From: Flavobacterium sp. Leaf82
GTDB lineage: Bacteria > Bacteroidota > Bacteroidia > Flavobacteriales > Flavobacteriaceae
DNA length: 64,000 nt
Reading direction: 5' to 3'
Assembly: GCF_001422725.1 (NCBI RefSeq)
Contig: NZ_LMMA01000033.1
Span: forward strand, 124,001-188,000
Shown here: positions 1-7,982 of the stretch, piece by piece
How positions within the stretch are numbered: position 1 is the stretch's first letter
How the letters are laid out: each line of letters begins with the position of its first letter
Made by a program: the position numbers and the translations under genes
The notes under the pieces: generated by a model
The model's input: the letters and a program-made list of their open reading frames with translations, nothing else
Databases searched by the model: none
What the model was told of the DNA's origin: nothing

Positions 1-233
1 TTTAAGTAAACTTTGGTGTTGTATTTTTCAGATAATCGCTTGGCAAAATATAGCGGACTAGGACGTCCAACATAATCTTTTAGCAATTGGTCAAACTCGG
101 CTTTAAAATCTGGCTCACTTGTTATTTTTAAATAATTCTGGCGTAATTCTTCTACATTTGGATAGAGCATTTCAGGAATGTAAGCTCCTCCAAATTCTCC
201 GTAATATCCTTTTTCATTGACGTTAAAATTCAT
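1..233 (-). CDS. trpB: Tryptophan synthase beta chain, N-terminal part (cut by window edge)
   Basis: The first 77 codons read MNFNVNEKGYYGEFGGAYIP and continue through a segment containing VGRPSPLY before the window ends. The opening GxYGEFGGxYxPE and the later GRPSPLY are hallmarks of the PLP-dependent beta subunit that condenses indole with serine. The start codon is at 231-233, only 11 nt after the trpF stop, so it is co-transcribed with trpF. The catalytic lysine lies outside the window. Being the last visible trp gene, it is probably followed by trpA, which cannot be seen. Confidence in identity is high. Confidence 0.93.
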   Translation of the reverse strand, partial: MNFNVNEKGYYGEFGGAYIPEMLYPNVEELRQNYLKITSEPDFKAEFDQLLKDYVGRPSPLYFAKRLSEKYNTKVYL

Positions 234-244
234 TTTTTGAAATT

Positions 245-868
245 TTAAAGGTTGACAATTTCAAGTTTTCGCTTGAAATTGGTTAATAAATTTTTATTTT
301 TTAATCCAGATTCGATTTCAAATTTACTATTTACATCAATAGCATAAACAGGTAATTTTAAATTTTTAATCGCTGCTATTTCTTCTATTCCAATACCGCC
401 GCTTAAGAAAAAGGGTTTATCAGATTTATAATTTTTTAATATTTTCCAATCGAATGTTGTTCCGTTTCCTCCCGGTAATTTTCCTTTAGTGTCAAACAGG
501 AAATAATCACAAACATTTTCGAACGGTTTGAGAACCTCAAAATCAAAATCGTCCCCAACTGAAAATACTTTTATAATTTCGACTTTCTTACTGATTTTAT
601 TTTTTAATTCTTTACAATATTCAACAGATTCATCTCCGTGTAACTGAACCGCTTGTAAATTGTGTTGTTTTATTTTTTCTATGATATTCTCAACAGATTC
701 ATTTACAAAAACACCAGTTTTTTTGATCGTTTTTATAAGTTCAGGAATCGTTCCGGTAAAATATCGGGCAGATTTCTCATAGAAAATAAATCCCATATAA
801 TCGGGTAGGAGCGCTCCTACTTCGAGAATGTTTTCGGGATATTTCATGCCGCAAATTTTGAGTTTCAT
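245..868 (-). CDS. trpF: Phosphoribosylanthranilate isomerase
   Basis: This 207-residue protein has the family opening MKLKICGMKYPENI (KICG motif with the catalytic Cys near residue 6), the segment FVNESVENI, the motif VQLHGDES, the catalytic Asp in FLFDTKGKLPGG, and the phosphate-binding FFLSGGIG. It is a TIM-barrel enzyme for the third step of tryptophan synthesis (PRA to CdRP). Length is normal for a monofunctional TrpF. It sits between trpC and trpB in the trp operon. The 160-nt gap to trpC holds a dispersed inverted repeat, not a gene. Confidence 0.96.
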   Translation of the reverse strand: MKLKICGMKYPENILEVGALLPDYMGFIFYEKSARYFTGTIPELIKTIKKTGVFVNESVENIIEKIKQHNLQAVQLHGDESVEYCKELKNKISKKVEIIKVFSVGDDFDFEVLKPFENVCDYFLFDTKGKLPGGNGTTFDWKILKNYKSDKPFFLSGGIGIEEIAAIKNLKLPVYAIDVNSKFEIESGLKNKNLLTNFKRKLEIVNL

Positions 869-958
869 TGTTTTTATTTTTTTACCGCAAAGGGGCTAAG
901 TTTTTATTTTTTTTGCGCTTATAAATGCTAAGTTCGCAAAGCTTTGTGTTTAGTTTTT

Positions 959-1017
959 GCCGCGAATTACACTAATTTTCACTAATTCAATTCGTGCTAA
1001 TTTGTGTAATTCGTGGC
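959..1017. repeat. Dispersed inverted repeat, GCCACGAATT family
   Basis: The arms CGCGAATTACAC and GTGTAATTCGTGG flank a short centre containing ACTAATT, giving a long imperfect hairpin in the trpC-trpF gap. Related copies lie at 27115-27249, 22900-22935, 23968-24000 and about 26125-26155. It interrupts no gene. It looks like a non-autonomous repeat typical of flavobacterial intergenic DNA. Confidence 0.75.
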
Positions 1018-1027
1018 AAACTTAAAA

Positions 1028-1807
1028 TTACAGCTGGCTAATAAATTCAGTTGCAGCTTGACCGGCGTTGTCGGTTTTCATGAAGTTTTCTCCAATTAAA
1101 AATCCACTGTAACCATAAGGTCTTAGTTCAGAAATAGCTTCGATTGATGAGATTCCGCTTTCAGAAACTTTTACAAAATCATCCGGAATTTGTGATGCTA
1201 GTTGTTTGCTGAAATCTAAGCTTACTTCGAAAGTTTTTAGGTTTCTGTTGTTTACACCAATCATATCAAGAGTTGGCATAATCGATTTTTCTAATTCTTC
1301 CTGATTGTGAACTTCCAATAGCACTTCTAATCCTAGTTTCTTTGCAAATTCAGATAATGATTTGATTTCTTCACGAGTTAAAACCGCTGCGATTAATAAA
1401 ATTAAATCGGCTCCAAAAGCTTTGGCTTCCAGAATTTGGTATTCATCAACAATAAATTCTTTTCGCAATAGCGGAATATTTACGCTTGCTCTTGCCAAAA
1501 GTAAATCATCAAGAGAACCTCCAAAATATTTTCCGTCCGTTAAAACCGAAATTCCGCATGCTCCTGCATTTTCATAGCCTTTTACAACTTCTTCAACTGT
1601 AAAACTATGATTGATTACTGATTTTGACGGAGAACGACGTTTATGTTCAGCGATAATTCCGGTTGAGCTTGTTCTTAGTTTTTGACTTAAAGAAATGGTT
1701 TCTCTTTCAAAAAATACTGAACTTTCCAATTGTGAAACCGGAATGATCGATTTTTTAAGAACGACTTCTCTTTGTTTATCAAATATTATTTTATCTAAAA
1801 TATTCAT
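1028..1807 (-). CDS. trpC: Indole-3-glycerol phosphate synthase
   Basis: At 259 residues this is a typical monofunctional IGPS. It starts MNILDKIIFDKQREV and shows IIAEHKRRSPSKSVI with the catalytic Lys and phosphate-site Ser, GISVLTDGKYFGGSLDDL, LLRKEFIVDEYQI, LLEVHNQEELE, IGVNNRNLKTF and VSESGI. The enzyme closes the indole ring of CdRP. It lies between trpD (48 nt upstream) and trpF. The trpD-trpC gap consists largely of short CTAAG-type repeats. Confidence 0.97.
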   Translation of the reverse strand: MNILDKIIFDKQREVVLKKSIIPVSQLESSVFFERETISLSQKLRTSSTGIIAEHKRRSPSKSVINHSFTVEEVVKGYENAGACGISVLTDGKYFGGSLDDLLLARASVNIPLLRKEFIVDEYQILEAKAFGADLILLIAAVLTREEIKSLSEFAKKLGLEVLLEVHNQEELEKSIMPTLDMIGVNNRNLKTFEVSLDFSKQLASQIPDDFVKVSESGISSIEAISELRPYGYSGFLIGENFMKTDNAGQAATEFISQL

Positions 1808-1809
1808 TT

Positions 1810-1850
1810 TTAAGGTGCTAAGTTTCTAAGGTACTGAGGTACTAAGTTTT
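1810..1850. repeat. Degenerate tandem repeat of CTAAGgtt-type units
   Basis: This 41-nt stretch between trpD and trpC is built of roughly 10-nt units such as AGGTGCTAAG, TTTCTAAGGT and ACTGAGGTAC. The same units recur at 2860-2898, 17706-17745, 17783-17818 and 29570-29612, always between genes. Confidence 0.7.
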
Positions 1851-1855
1851 TAATT

Positions 1856-2848
1856 TTAAAGAGATAACTCTTGTAGTTTTTTGAGTGCTTGATGTCCTTT
1901 TCCGGAGAATAAGCTTTCTTTTGCCAATTCAAATCCTTCTAGCGGAGAACATTTTGTAACCGTTGCAATTGCCATAGCCGCGTTTGCACAAACCACATTA
2001 TTTTGTGCTTCAGTTCCTTTTCCGGATAAAATATTGATAAAGATATCAGCCGATTCTTCGATGGTTTTTCCGCCTTCGATTTCGCTTTGAGATAAAAGTC
2101 TAACACCAAAATCTTCTGGTTTCAACATTCCTTCCATGTGTGATGTTATCGTTTTGGTTGGACCAGTTAAAGAGATTTCATCATATCCGTCAAGCGAATG
2201 TAAAATGGTGAAGTTAATATCGGTATTTTGATATAAATAAGCATACATCCTAGCTAATTCAAGATTGAAAACACCAACTAGCTGATTTTTTGGAAACGAC
2301 GGATTTACCATTGGTCCTAACATATTAAAGAATGTTTTTACTGCTAATTCTTTACGAATTGGTCCAACATTTTTCATTGCCGGGTGGAATAGGGGAGCGT
2401 GCAAAACGCAAATTCCCGCTTTGTCAATACATTCTTCTAAAAATGAAGGATCATTGCTGAATTTAATTCCCATTTTTTCCATTACATTACTTGATCCTGA
2501 AATAGAAGAAACACCGTAATTTCCGTGTTTTGCAACTTTTATTCCTGCGCCGGCAGATATAAACGATGCCAAAGTCGAGATATTAAAAGTGTCTTTTCCG
2601 TCACCACCAGTTCCGCATAAATCGATTGTATTGTAAGCTGATAAATCAACGCGAACACATAATTCTAATAAAGCTTCGCGAAATCCGGAAAGTTCATCAA
2701 TGGTAATGCTTCGCATCATAAAAACAGTCAAAAATGCCGAAATTTGGCTTGGATTGTAACTTCCGCTTGAGATATTAATCAATACGTTTTTTGCTTCTTC
2801 TTTTGAAAGTACTTCGTGGTTGATTAATTTATTTAGTATGTTTTTCAT
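1856..2848 (-). CDS. trpD: Anthranilate phosphoribosyltransferase
   Basis: The 330-residue protein has the TrpD glycine-rich PRPP-binding motif DLCGTGGDGKDTFNIST near residues 77-93, followed by KHGNYGVSS, and downstream HPAMKNVGPIRKEL and FFNMLGPMVNP. It transfers phosphoribose from PRPP to anthranilate, the second pathway step. Here it is a stand-alone protein, not fused to TrpG as in enterobacteria. It is in the trp operon between an inserted GNAT gene and trpC. Confidence 0.97.
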   Translation of the reverse strand: MKNILNKLINHEVLSKEEAKNVLINISSGSYNPSQISAFLTVFMMRSITIDELSGFREALLELCVRVDLSAYNTIDLCGTGGDGKDTFNISTLASFISAGAGIKVAKHGNYGVSSISGSSNVMEKMGIKFSNDPSFLEECIDKAGICVLHAPLFHPAMKNVGPIRKELAVKTFFNMLGPMVNPSFPKNQLVGVFNLELARMYAYLYQNTDINFTILHSLDGYDEISLTGPTKTITSHMEGMLKPEDFGVRLLSQSEIEGGKTIEESADIFINILSGKGTEAQNNVVCANAAMAIATVTKCSPLEGFELAKESLFSGKGHQALKKLQELSL

Positions 2849-2859
2849 TTTTTTTAAGG

Positions 2860-2898
2860 TTCTAAGTTGCTAAGGTTCTGAGTTACTAAGTTTTTTTC
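2860..2898. repeat. CTAAGgtt-type tandem repeat
   Basis: The sequence AAGGTTCTAAGTTGCTAAGG followed by TTCTGAGTTACTAAG lies just upstream of the trpD start. It is a second copy of the repeat at 1810-1850. Placed inside a transcribed operon spacer, it would be present in the trp mRNA. Confidence 0.7.
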
Positions 2899-2943
2899 TG
2901 AAAACTGTAACTGAGACTAAAAACTGCGACTGCGTTTACTTTT

Positions 2944-3348
2944 TCAATGTTCATCTCCCTGATAAATCCACATGGGCTCTGTTTTTCCGGCTCTTTCAAA
3001 TCCATTTTTCTTATAGAAATCAACAGATCTTCCGTCGGCGGTTAGCATTTGCATATGAAAGTGACTGTATTTCTCCTGCATTTTATCCATGATCAATTTT
3101 CCAATTCCTTTTCCCTGATATTCCGGAAGCACTAATAAATGCGGGTAATAAACCGTTAAGAATCCATCAGAAATTGCATTGCCAAGTCCCACCAATTTCT
3201 TTTCTTCCCAAGCCGTAATTAATGTTTCTGAATTTAAAAGAGCATTATATAATTCGTTTGGTTTATTTGCTGAACTCCATTCGTTTGCTTTGTATAAAAC
3301 CAAAATGTCTTCAATGTTGATTTCTTTAGTTTCTGAAATAGTTATCAT
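2944..3348 (-). CDS. GNAT family N-acetyltransferase
   Basis: The 134-residue protein contains the acetyl-CoA loop VLPEYQGKGIGKLIMDKM (R/Q-x-x-G-x-G/A type) near residues 77-94 and the C-terminal FYKKNGFERAG motif of Gcn5-related acetyltransferases. The substrate cannot be told from sequence. It lies in the same orientation between trpG and trpD, so it should be co-transcribed with the trp genes, although it has no known pathway role. A gap of about 150 nt to trpG could hold a secondary promoter. Confidence 0.88.
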   Translation of the reverse strand: MITISETKEINIEDILVLYKANEWSSANKPNELYNALLNSETLITAWEEKKLVGLGNAISDGFLTVYYPHLLVLPEYQGKGIGKLIMDKMQEKYSHFHMQMLTADGRSVDFYKKNGFERAGKTEPMWIYQGDEH

Positions 3349-3496
3349 TTTTTTGAGTCTTAAAGTCTAAAGTCGAAGGTCTTAAAGTCTTCTGATTTGT
3401 GATATTTGTTATTAGATATTTTTTGTTTTAAAGAAGGAAAGAATAAGCTATAATATGGACTTTATGACTTTCGACTTTAAAACTTTTGACTAACAT

Positions 3497-4063
3497 CTAA
3501 CTATTGATCCAGTTTTCTAAAATTAATTTTCCTTTTGGAGTCAAAACACTTTCCGGATGAAACTGAACCCCTCTTACATCAAAAGTTTTGTGTCTTAGCG
3601 ACATAATTTGTCCGTTTTCATCTATTGAGGTTGCTTCAAGAACTTCGGGTAAATCTGCGTCAACAACCCAGGAATGGTAACGACCAACTTCGAATTCATT
3701 GCCTAAACCTTCGAACAAAATTTCGTCTGAAACTACTGTTTTTACATTTGTTGCAACACCGTGATATACTTTATCAAGGTTTGAAAGTGTTCCTCCAAAA
3801 ACTTCTCCAATTGCTTGTTGTCCTAAACAAACGCCTAAAATACTTTTTGTTGGTGCATATTTTGCGATTACTGCTTTTAGCAAACCTGCTTCATCCGGAA
3901 TTCCAGGACCTGGAGAAAGTAGTATTTTATCGAAAGAAGCGATTTCATCAATTTCGAATTCGTCGTTTCTGTAAACAGTAACTTCGCAATTTAAATCTTC
4001 TAAATAGTGTACTAAATTATAAGTGAAACTATCGTAATTGTCTATAACTAATATTTTTTTCAT
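3497..4063 (-). CDS. trpG: Anthranilate synthase component II (glutamine amidotransferase)
   Basis: The 188-residue class I glutamine amidotransferase starts MKKILVIDNYDSFTYNLVHY and has LLSPGPGIP, the nucleophile motif GVCLGQQAIGEVFGG (Cys near residue 79) and the His-Glu pair in VQFHPESVLTP. It supplies ammonia to TrpE. A PabA role in folate synthesis is possible because PabA and TrpG are indistinguishable at this level, but its place between trpE and trpD favours TrpG. Confidence 0.95.
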   Translation of the reverse strand: MKKILVIDNYDSFTYNLVHYLEDLNCEVTVYRNDEFEIDEIASFDKILLSPGPGIPDEAGLLKAVIAKYAPTKSILGVCLGQQAIGEVFGGTLSNLDKVYHGVATNVKTVVSDEILFEGLGNEFEVGRYHSWVVDADLPEVLEATSIDENGQIMSLRHKTFDVRGVQFHPESVLTPKGKLILENWINS

Positions 4064-4149
4064 GTCTTTTGTTTTGTTTCAGGTTTCAAGTTTTCTTTGT
4101 TTCAGGTTTCAACACTTGAAACTTTAAACCAGAAACTTGAAACTATTTT

Positions 4150-4593
4150 TTATTTTTCTCGAACGTATTTTTCTGTAATAATGCGGTCGATTCCTAATTT
4201 TTCTACTTTTTCGATTCCTTTTTGAGTTAGCGTGTCATTTTTAATTTTTACTGTAAACTCAAATTTTCCATTTTCCCATTGACGATTGTTGAAAAACTCG
4301 AGATTTTCTGTATAAATACTATCTTTCAAAGTATATTTTCCGCCTCCGCCAAAGAATACTGCATTTGTCGAATCTTTTCCGTTATTTAAATCATGATTGA
4401 AAAAAGCAAAATGAGTATCGTTTATAATTTTAATCATTTTTGTTTTGGAATTGAAAGTCGAGAACGTTGAATCTTTTTCTGTTGTTTCTGCTGATATCAA
4501 ACGCCAGGTTCCAGCTATTGGGATTTCCTTTTTTTCCGAATTACAAGAGGTGATAGTAATGATTAAAACTAAAATTGAAATTGCTTTTTTCAT
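4150..4593 (-). CDS. Predicted lipoprotein of unknown function, lipocalin-like, inside the trp operon
   Basis: The 147-residue protein has a lipoprotein signal (hydrophobic stretch ending ITSC, Cys near residue 17). The mature part begins with IAGTWRLISAE, a pattern common in small lipocalin-like Bacteroidota lipoproteins, and is predicted to be mostly beta strands (HFAFFNHD, FGGGGKYTLKDS, FEFTVKIKNDTL). No catalytic motif is visible. It lies between trpE and trpG in the same orientation. A role in tryptophan synthesis is not expected, so its location looks like an operon insertion. Confidence 0.75.
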   Translation of the reverse strand: MKKAISILVLIITITSCNSEKKEIPIAGTWRLISAETTEKDSTFSTFNSKTKMIKIINDTHFAFFNHDLNNGKDSTNAVFFGGGGKYTLKDSIYTENLEFFNNRQWENGKFEFTVKIKNDTLTQKGIEKVEKLGIDRIITEKYVREK

Positions 4594-4660
4594 GATTTAT
4601 GGTTTTGTGGTTTTTATGGTTTGTTTGTTAATTGTTTCAGATCTTGCTAATCTTTGTTCC

Positions 4661-4791
4661 GACGGTTGAAACCGTCGGCTATGTTTATATAGATTATTTT
4701 TTAAACCTTGCCCGAGGTTTCAACCTCGGAAGACATATTGCATCTCATTCTATGTCCCTGCGACTGCGACTGATCCCGATAGCTATCGGGA
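4661..4791. repeat. Cluster of three short palindromes in the trpE-lipoprotein spacer
   Basis: Three hairpin-forming palindromes lie in about 130 nt: GACGGTTGAAACCGTC at 4661-4676, CCGAGGTTTCAACCTCGG at 4712-4729 and TCCCGATAGCTATCGGGA at 4774-4791. The first two share the GTTTCAACC core. They sit after trpE and could modulate distal operon expression or protect mRNA ends; no U-tract follows, so I do not call them terminators. Confidence 0.7.
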
Positions 4792-4802
4792 GTGACTAAA
4801 TA

Positions 4803-6203
4803 CTAAATCTTCTCCGCCATTTCAAGTGCTGTATTCAATGCTCTTAATTTATTATACACTTCCTGCATTTCGCTTTCTTCGTCTGAACTTGCTACGATTC
4901 CTGCTCCTGCCTGAGAATGTAACTGATGGTTTTTACTAAGGAAAGTTCGAATCATAATCGCGTGATTAAAGTTGCCTTCAAAATCCATGAAGCCAATTGC
5001 ACCGCCGTAAAAATTACGATTTGTTTTTTCGTAATCTTCTATCAATTGCATTGCTCTGTGTTTTGGAGCACCGCTTAAAGTTCCTGCCGGAAAAGTGTCT
5101 GCAACAACCTGCATTGTTGTAGCTTTTTCATGTAAATGTCCAGTAACTTTAGAAACCAAGTGAATTACATGCGAGAAAAACTGAACTTCTCTGTATTTCT
5201 CTACATTTACATCATGTCCGTTACGACTTAAATCGTTTCTCGCCAAATCGACTAACATTACGTGTTCGCTGTTTTCTTTTTTATCTTCAGAAAGTTGTTT
5301 GGCCAAAACTGCGTCATGCTCATCATTTCCGGTTCTTTTAAAAGTTCCTGCGATTGGGTGAATCTCGGCTTTTCTGTTTTTTACGATAATTTGTGCTTCG
5401 GGCGAAGACCCAAATATTTTGAAATCTCCATAATCAAAAAAGAACAAATAAGGAGATGGATTTATACTTCTTAAAGCTCTGTAAACGTTGAATTCATCAC
5501 CTTTAAATCCTTGTGTAAAACGACGTGATAATACCAATTGAAACACGTCTCCGCGGAAACAGTGTTTTTTGGCTAAAGCCACATTGTGTTTAAATTCTTC
5601 ATCTGTTAAGTTAGAGAAACCTTCGCCTTCTTTAGTGAATTTATATGAGGCAATATTTCTGGATTGTAGCAATTGCTCAATTTCGGCAATATTGTTTCTT
5701 CCGTCTACACTATGGCAAAAAATGTATGCCTCATTTTTGAAGTGATTAATAGCAATAATGTTTTGGTAAACTGCATAAAAGACATCTGGGATTAAAGTTG
5801 CACTATCTTTTTTAGCGATTGAAACCTTCTCGAAATAGCGAACCGCATCGTAAGAAATATATCCAAATAAACCATTGTTGATGAATTTAAAATCATTTTT
5901 CTCTGACTTAAACTGGCTTGAAAACTTCTGAATTACCTCAGGGATATCTGTCGAAGCATCAATGGCAATTTGCTCTGTTGATCCGTCAGGAAAAGTTTTG
6001 GAGATAATTTCGTTTTCAATTTTAATTGTCGCAATCGGATTACAGCAGATATACGAGAAACTATTGTCATTGCCATGATAATCACTACTTTCTAATAATA
6101 GACTATTTGGAAATTTATCTCTGATTTTAAAATAAGTACTTACCGGCGTAATCGTATCTGCCAGAATTTGTTTGTAATGTGTGTTGAGTATAAATGGTTT
6201 CAA
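4803..6203 (-). CDS. trpE: Anthranilate synthase component I
   Basis: The 466-residue chorismate-binding enzyme has an N-terminal LLESSDYHGND segment, which matches the LLES tryptophan feedback motif, then IKIENEI, GLFGYISYDAVRYFE, FQLVLSRRF, SPEAQIIV, HPIAGTFKRTG, MLVDLARNDLSR and the signature GTLSGAPKHRAMQLIEDYE near residues 374-392. It converts chorismate to anthranilate with TrpG. It is the first structural gene after the trp leader and attenuator. The feedback motif plus context favours TrpE over PabB. Confidence 0.96.
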   Translation of the reverse strand: MKPFILNTHYKQILADTITPVSTYFKIRDKFPNSLLLESSDYHGNDNSFSYICCNPIATIKIENEIISKTFPDGSTEQIAIDASTDIPEVIQKFSSQFKSEKNDFKFINNGLFGYISYDAVRYFEKVSIAKKDSATLIPDVFYAVYQNIIAINHFKNEAYIFCHSVDGRNNIAEIEQLLQSRNIASYKFTKEGEGFSNLTDEEFKHNVALAKKHCFRGDVFQLVLSRRFTQGFKGDEFNVYRALRSINPSPYLFFFDYGDFKIFGSSPEAQIIVKNRKAEIHPIAGTFKRTGNDEHDAVLAKQLSEDKKENSEHVMLVDLARNDLSRNGHDVNVEKYREVQFFSHVIHLVSKVTGHLHEKATTMQVVADTFPAGTLSGAPKHRAMQLIEDYEKTNRNFYGGAIGFMDFEGNFNHAIMIRTFLSKNHQLHSQAGAGIVASSDEESEMQEVYNKLRALNTALEMAEKI

Positions 6204-6251
6204 AGTATGTTGTTTTTTAATTTATAATATATTTTTCACTTGAGTTTTGGC

Positions 6252-6284
6252 CAAAAAAAAAGGCTTGTCGTGATGACAAGCCTT
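6252..6284 (-). terminator. trp attenuator: intrinsic terminator upstream of trpE
   Basis: On the minus strand the sequence is AAAAGGCTTGTC, loop ATCAC, GACAAGCCTTTT followed by more T (nine in all), a strong 12-bp stem with U-tract. It lies between the leader-peptide stop codon and trpE, 48 nt before the trpE start. Seven bases of its loop and 3' arm (6267-6273, TCACGAC on the minus strand) exactly complement 6324-6330, the bases around the leader stop codon, which provides a competing antiterminator. Confidence 0.92.
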
Positions 6285-6323
6285 TTATATTTTATAGTTT
6301 TACAATACCATAGGAAGCTTAGT

Positions 6324-6380
6324 TCACGACGTTTGACGTAAATTCTTCCACCACCAAGTATTGTTTATTATTGTTTTCAT
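6324..6380 (-). CDS. trpL: trp operon leader peptide with three tandem Trp codons
   Basis: An 18-codon ORF reads MKTIINNTWWWKNLRQTS then TGA. Three consecutive TGG codons at positions 9-11 are an attenuation signature. The start codon is 18 nt from the -7 box, so the untranslated leader is very short. A ribosome stalled on the Trp codons would leave the bases at 6324-6330 free to pair with the terminator, whereas a ribosome reaching the stop codon would cover them and permit termination. Lack of charged tRNA-Trp would thus switch on trpE and the rest of the operon. The ORF is too short for routine gene calling. Confidence 0.92.
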   Translation of the reverse strand: MKTIINNTWWWKNLRQTS

Positions 6381-6397
6381 ATCTTATTTTGATTTCA

Positions 6398-6426
6398 CAA
6401 ATATATAAATGTAATTTGAATTACAA
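6398..6426 (-). promoter_or_regulatory. trp operon promoter (Bacteroidota type)
   Basis: On the minus strand, TATATTTG at 6398-6405 matches the -7 consensus TAnnTTTG, and a TTG at 6424-6426 lies 18 nt upstream in the -33 position. It immediately precedes the leader peptide. The predicted transcription start is near 6391. Confidence 0.7.
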
Positions 6427-6503
6427 TACATAAATTGTAAAAAAAATCTTTTATTTATATTCAATTTTGTTAAATTATTTGAATGTTAAATGTTTTTAAA
6501 TAC

Positions 6504-7781
6504 TTAATTTCCAATTGCCAAAGTATTGTTTTGGTTCATTCTAAAATCAGGATTCCCTTTGATATTAGGCATTGCAAACAATTCACTATTTTTAATTCTG
6601 GTAAAATTTATTTCAAAATCAGGATTAGTATAATATTTCTGAATTGTTGGATTAGCTCCTCCGGCTTCACTCGTAATTCCGCCATTACAATTATTAATGA
6701 TTAAGTTTTTGAATGCGATTTTAGCTAGATTAGCTTCTCCATTTCCAATATTACCTTCCAGCAAAGCAAAAGGAGTAAAGCCGGAAACAATACTATTAGA
6801 TAAAGTAAAAAAAGTGTCTTCTCTTACATAAACAGATTCTCTAACAAGGCCTTGGTTATTTTCTTCTAAATTTACCAAAGTAATATTGCTGGCATTTATT
6901 TTAGTCAATTTTTTAGTCATATCCGTATTTCCTATTTTATCATAAGAATCTACTTCAAAACATCTGGATCCTGAAACATCAGAAGAAAATGGGTGACGAA
7001 TAGCAATGCTGTTATTTATATTAATCTGAGCTCCTTGTGTAAAATCGAAGTCATCATCTGTAGTTCTGTAAGAAACAAGATTGTTCATATTCAAATCTCC
7101 GCCATAACATTCGAAAGAATCATCGTTTGAAAAACTAATCTGGATATTACTCAAAACTGTTTTTCTGCCAACACCCGCTAACGAAAGTCCGTTAAGTTCC
7201 TTTGCAGCACTTAATTTTCTACCGGAATACTCAATACGAACATATTTTAAAATTCCTGAATTATCTTCGGCATCCTGACCCCCGTAATGATTTAACATTG
7301 GTTCTAGATCAAAAGGTAATGTGTGTACGCCACCAATAGTATTTATTGGCGCTTTTCCAAGTATAATGATTCCGCCCCAATCTCCTGGTTTTCTATCTGC
7401 AATTTCTTTGTTTGAAGTAAAAACAATTGGATCAGTTTCTAAACCTTCGGCCACAATTTTTGAACCGTTTGTGATAACAAGCGTTCCACAAGTTTTATCG
7501 TCGCCGCGAATAACTGTTCCCGGTTCTATGGTTAAAACGGCATTTTTAGTTACATAAACAACTCCAACTAATTGATAAGTATTGCGTTTTGTTAATCTGG
7601 TATCTTTATCAATTGTTCCTGCAATAATGTTTGTAGCTTCGCTATATTCAGTGTTGGCTGGCTTAAAATTGGTCCAGTTGCCCATCCAGTTCGTGTTACC
7701 TATAATTCCTTTAGGTTGTTGAGCTTGTATAAATAAAGTGCTTAGAAGAGTAATAATGACAATACATGTTTTTGTTTTCAT
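6504..7781 (-). CDS. Secreted parallel beta-helix-like protein of unknown function
   Basis: The 425-residue protein has a signal peptide cleaved after about residue 20 (IQAQ). Repeated beta-helix-like turns follow: LTIEPGTVIRGDDKTCGTLVI, GSKIVAEGLETDPIVF, GGIIILGKAPIN, YVRIEYSGRKL. The asparagine- and glycine-rich repeats, with segments such as NNLVSYRTTDDDFDF and SNDDSFECYGGDLNM, resemble secreted Bacteroidota proteins often annotated as surface or T9SS-associated. I see no T9SS C-terminal sorting domain; the C-terminus is short and polar. Its role is unknown. It lies between the trp promoter and the YceI gene. Confidence 0.8.
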   Translation of the reverse strand: MKTKTCIVIITLLSTLFIQAQQPKGIIGNTNWMGNWTNFKPANTEYSEATNIIAGTIDKDTRLTKRNTYQLVGVVYVTKNAVLTIEPGTVIRGDDKTCGTLVITNGSKIVAEGLETDPIVFTSNKEIADRKPGDWGGIIILGKAPINTIGGVHTLPFDLEPMLNHYGGQDAEDNSGILKYVRIEYSGRKLSAAKELNGLSLAGVGRKTVLSNIQISFSNDDSFECYGGDLNMNNLVSYRTTDDDFDFTQGAQININNSIAIRHPFSSDVSGSRCFEVDSYDKIGNTDMTKKLTKINASNITLVNLEENNQGLVRESVYVREDTFFTLSNSIVSGFTPFALLEGNIGNGEANLAKIAFKNLIINNCNGGITSEAGGANPTIQKYYTNPDFEINFTRIKNSELFAMPNIKGNPDFRMNQNNTLAIGN

Positions 7782-7920
7782 AACTATGATTTTGAATTTC
7801 TAGTTTTGTTTTTTAATTACCCCAAAATTAGAAGCCGAATGTTAATCAAAGTCCTGTATGTTGTTACGAAAGCGTTATGTGATTGTTAAGGAGGTTATGT
7901 TTTTGAAAATAAATAAAAAA

Positions 7921-7956
7921 AGAAACCCCAATAGTTAGTGAACTATTGGGGTTTTC
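7921..7956 (-). terminator. Intrinsic terminator after the MarR-nitroreductase-YceI operon
   Basis: The hairpin AAACCCCAATAGTT / AACTATTGGGGTTT with loop CACT lies 27 nt after the YceI stop and is followed on the minus strand by TCTTTTTTT. Confidence 0.85.
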
Positions 7957-7982
7957 TTGTTAAGAATTAGTAAGTCTTAAAA

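Noticed and set aside
4661-4791. Terminator after trpE
   Set aside because: The three palindromes have no U-tract on the minus strand, so they are listed as repeats.
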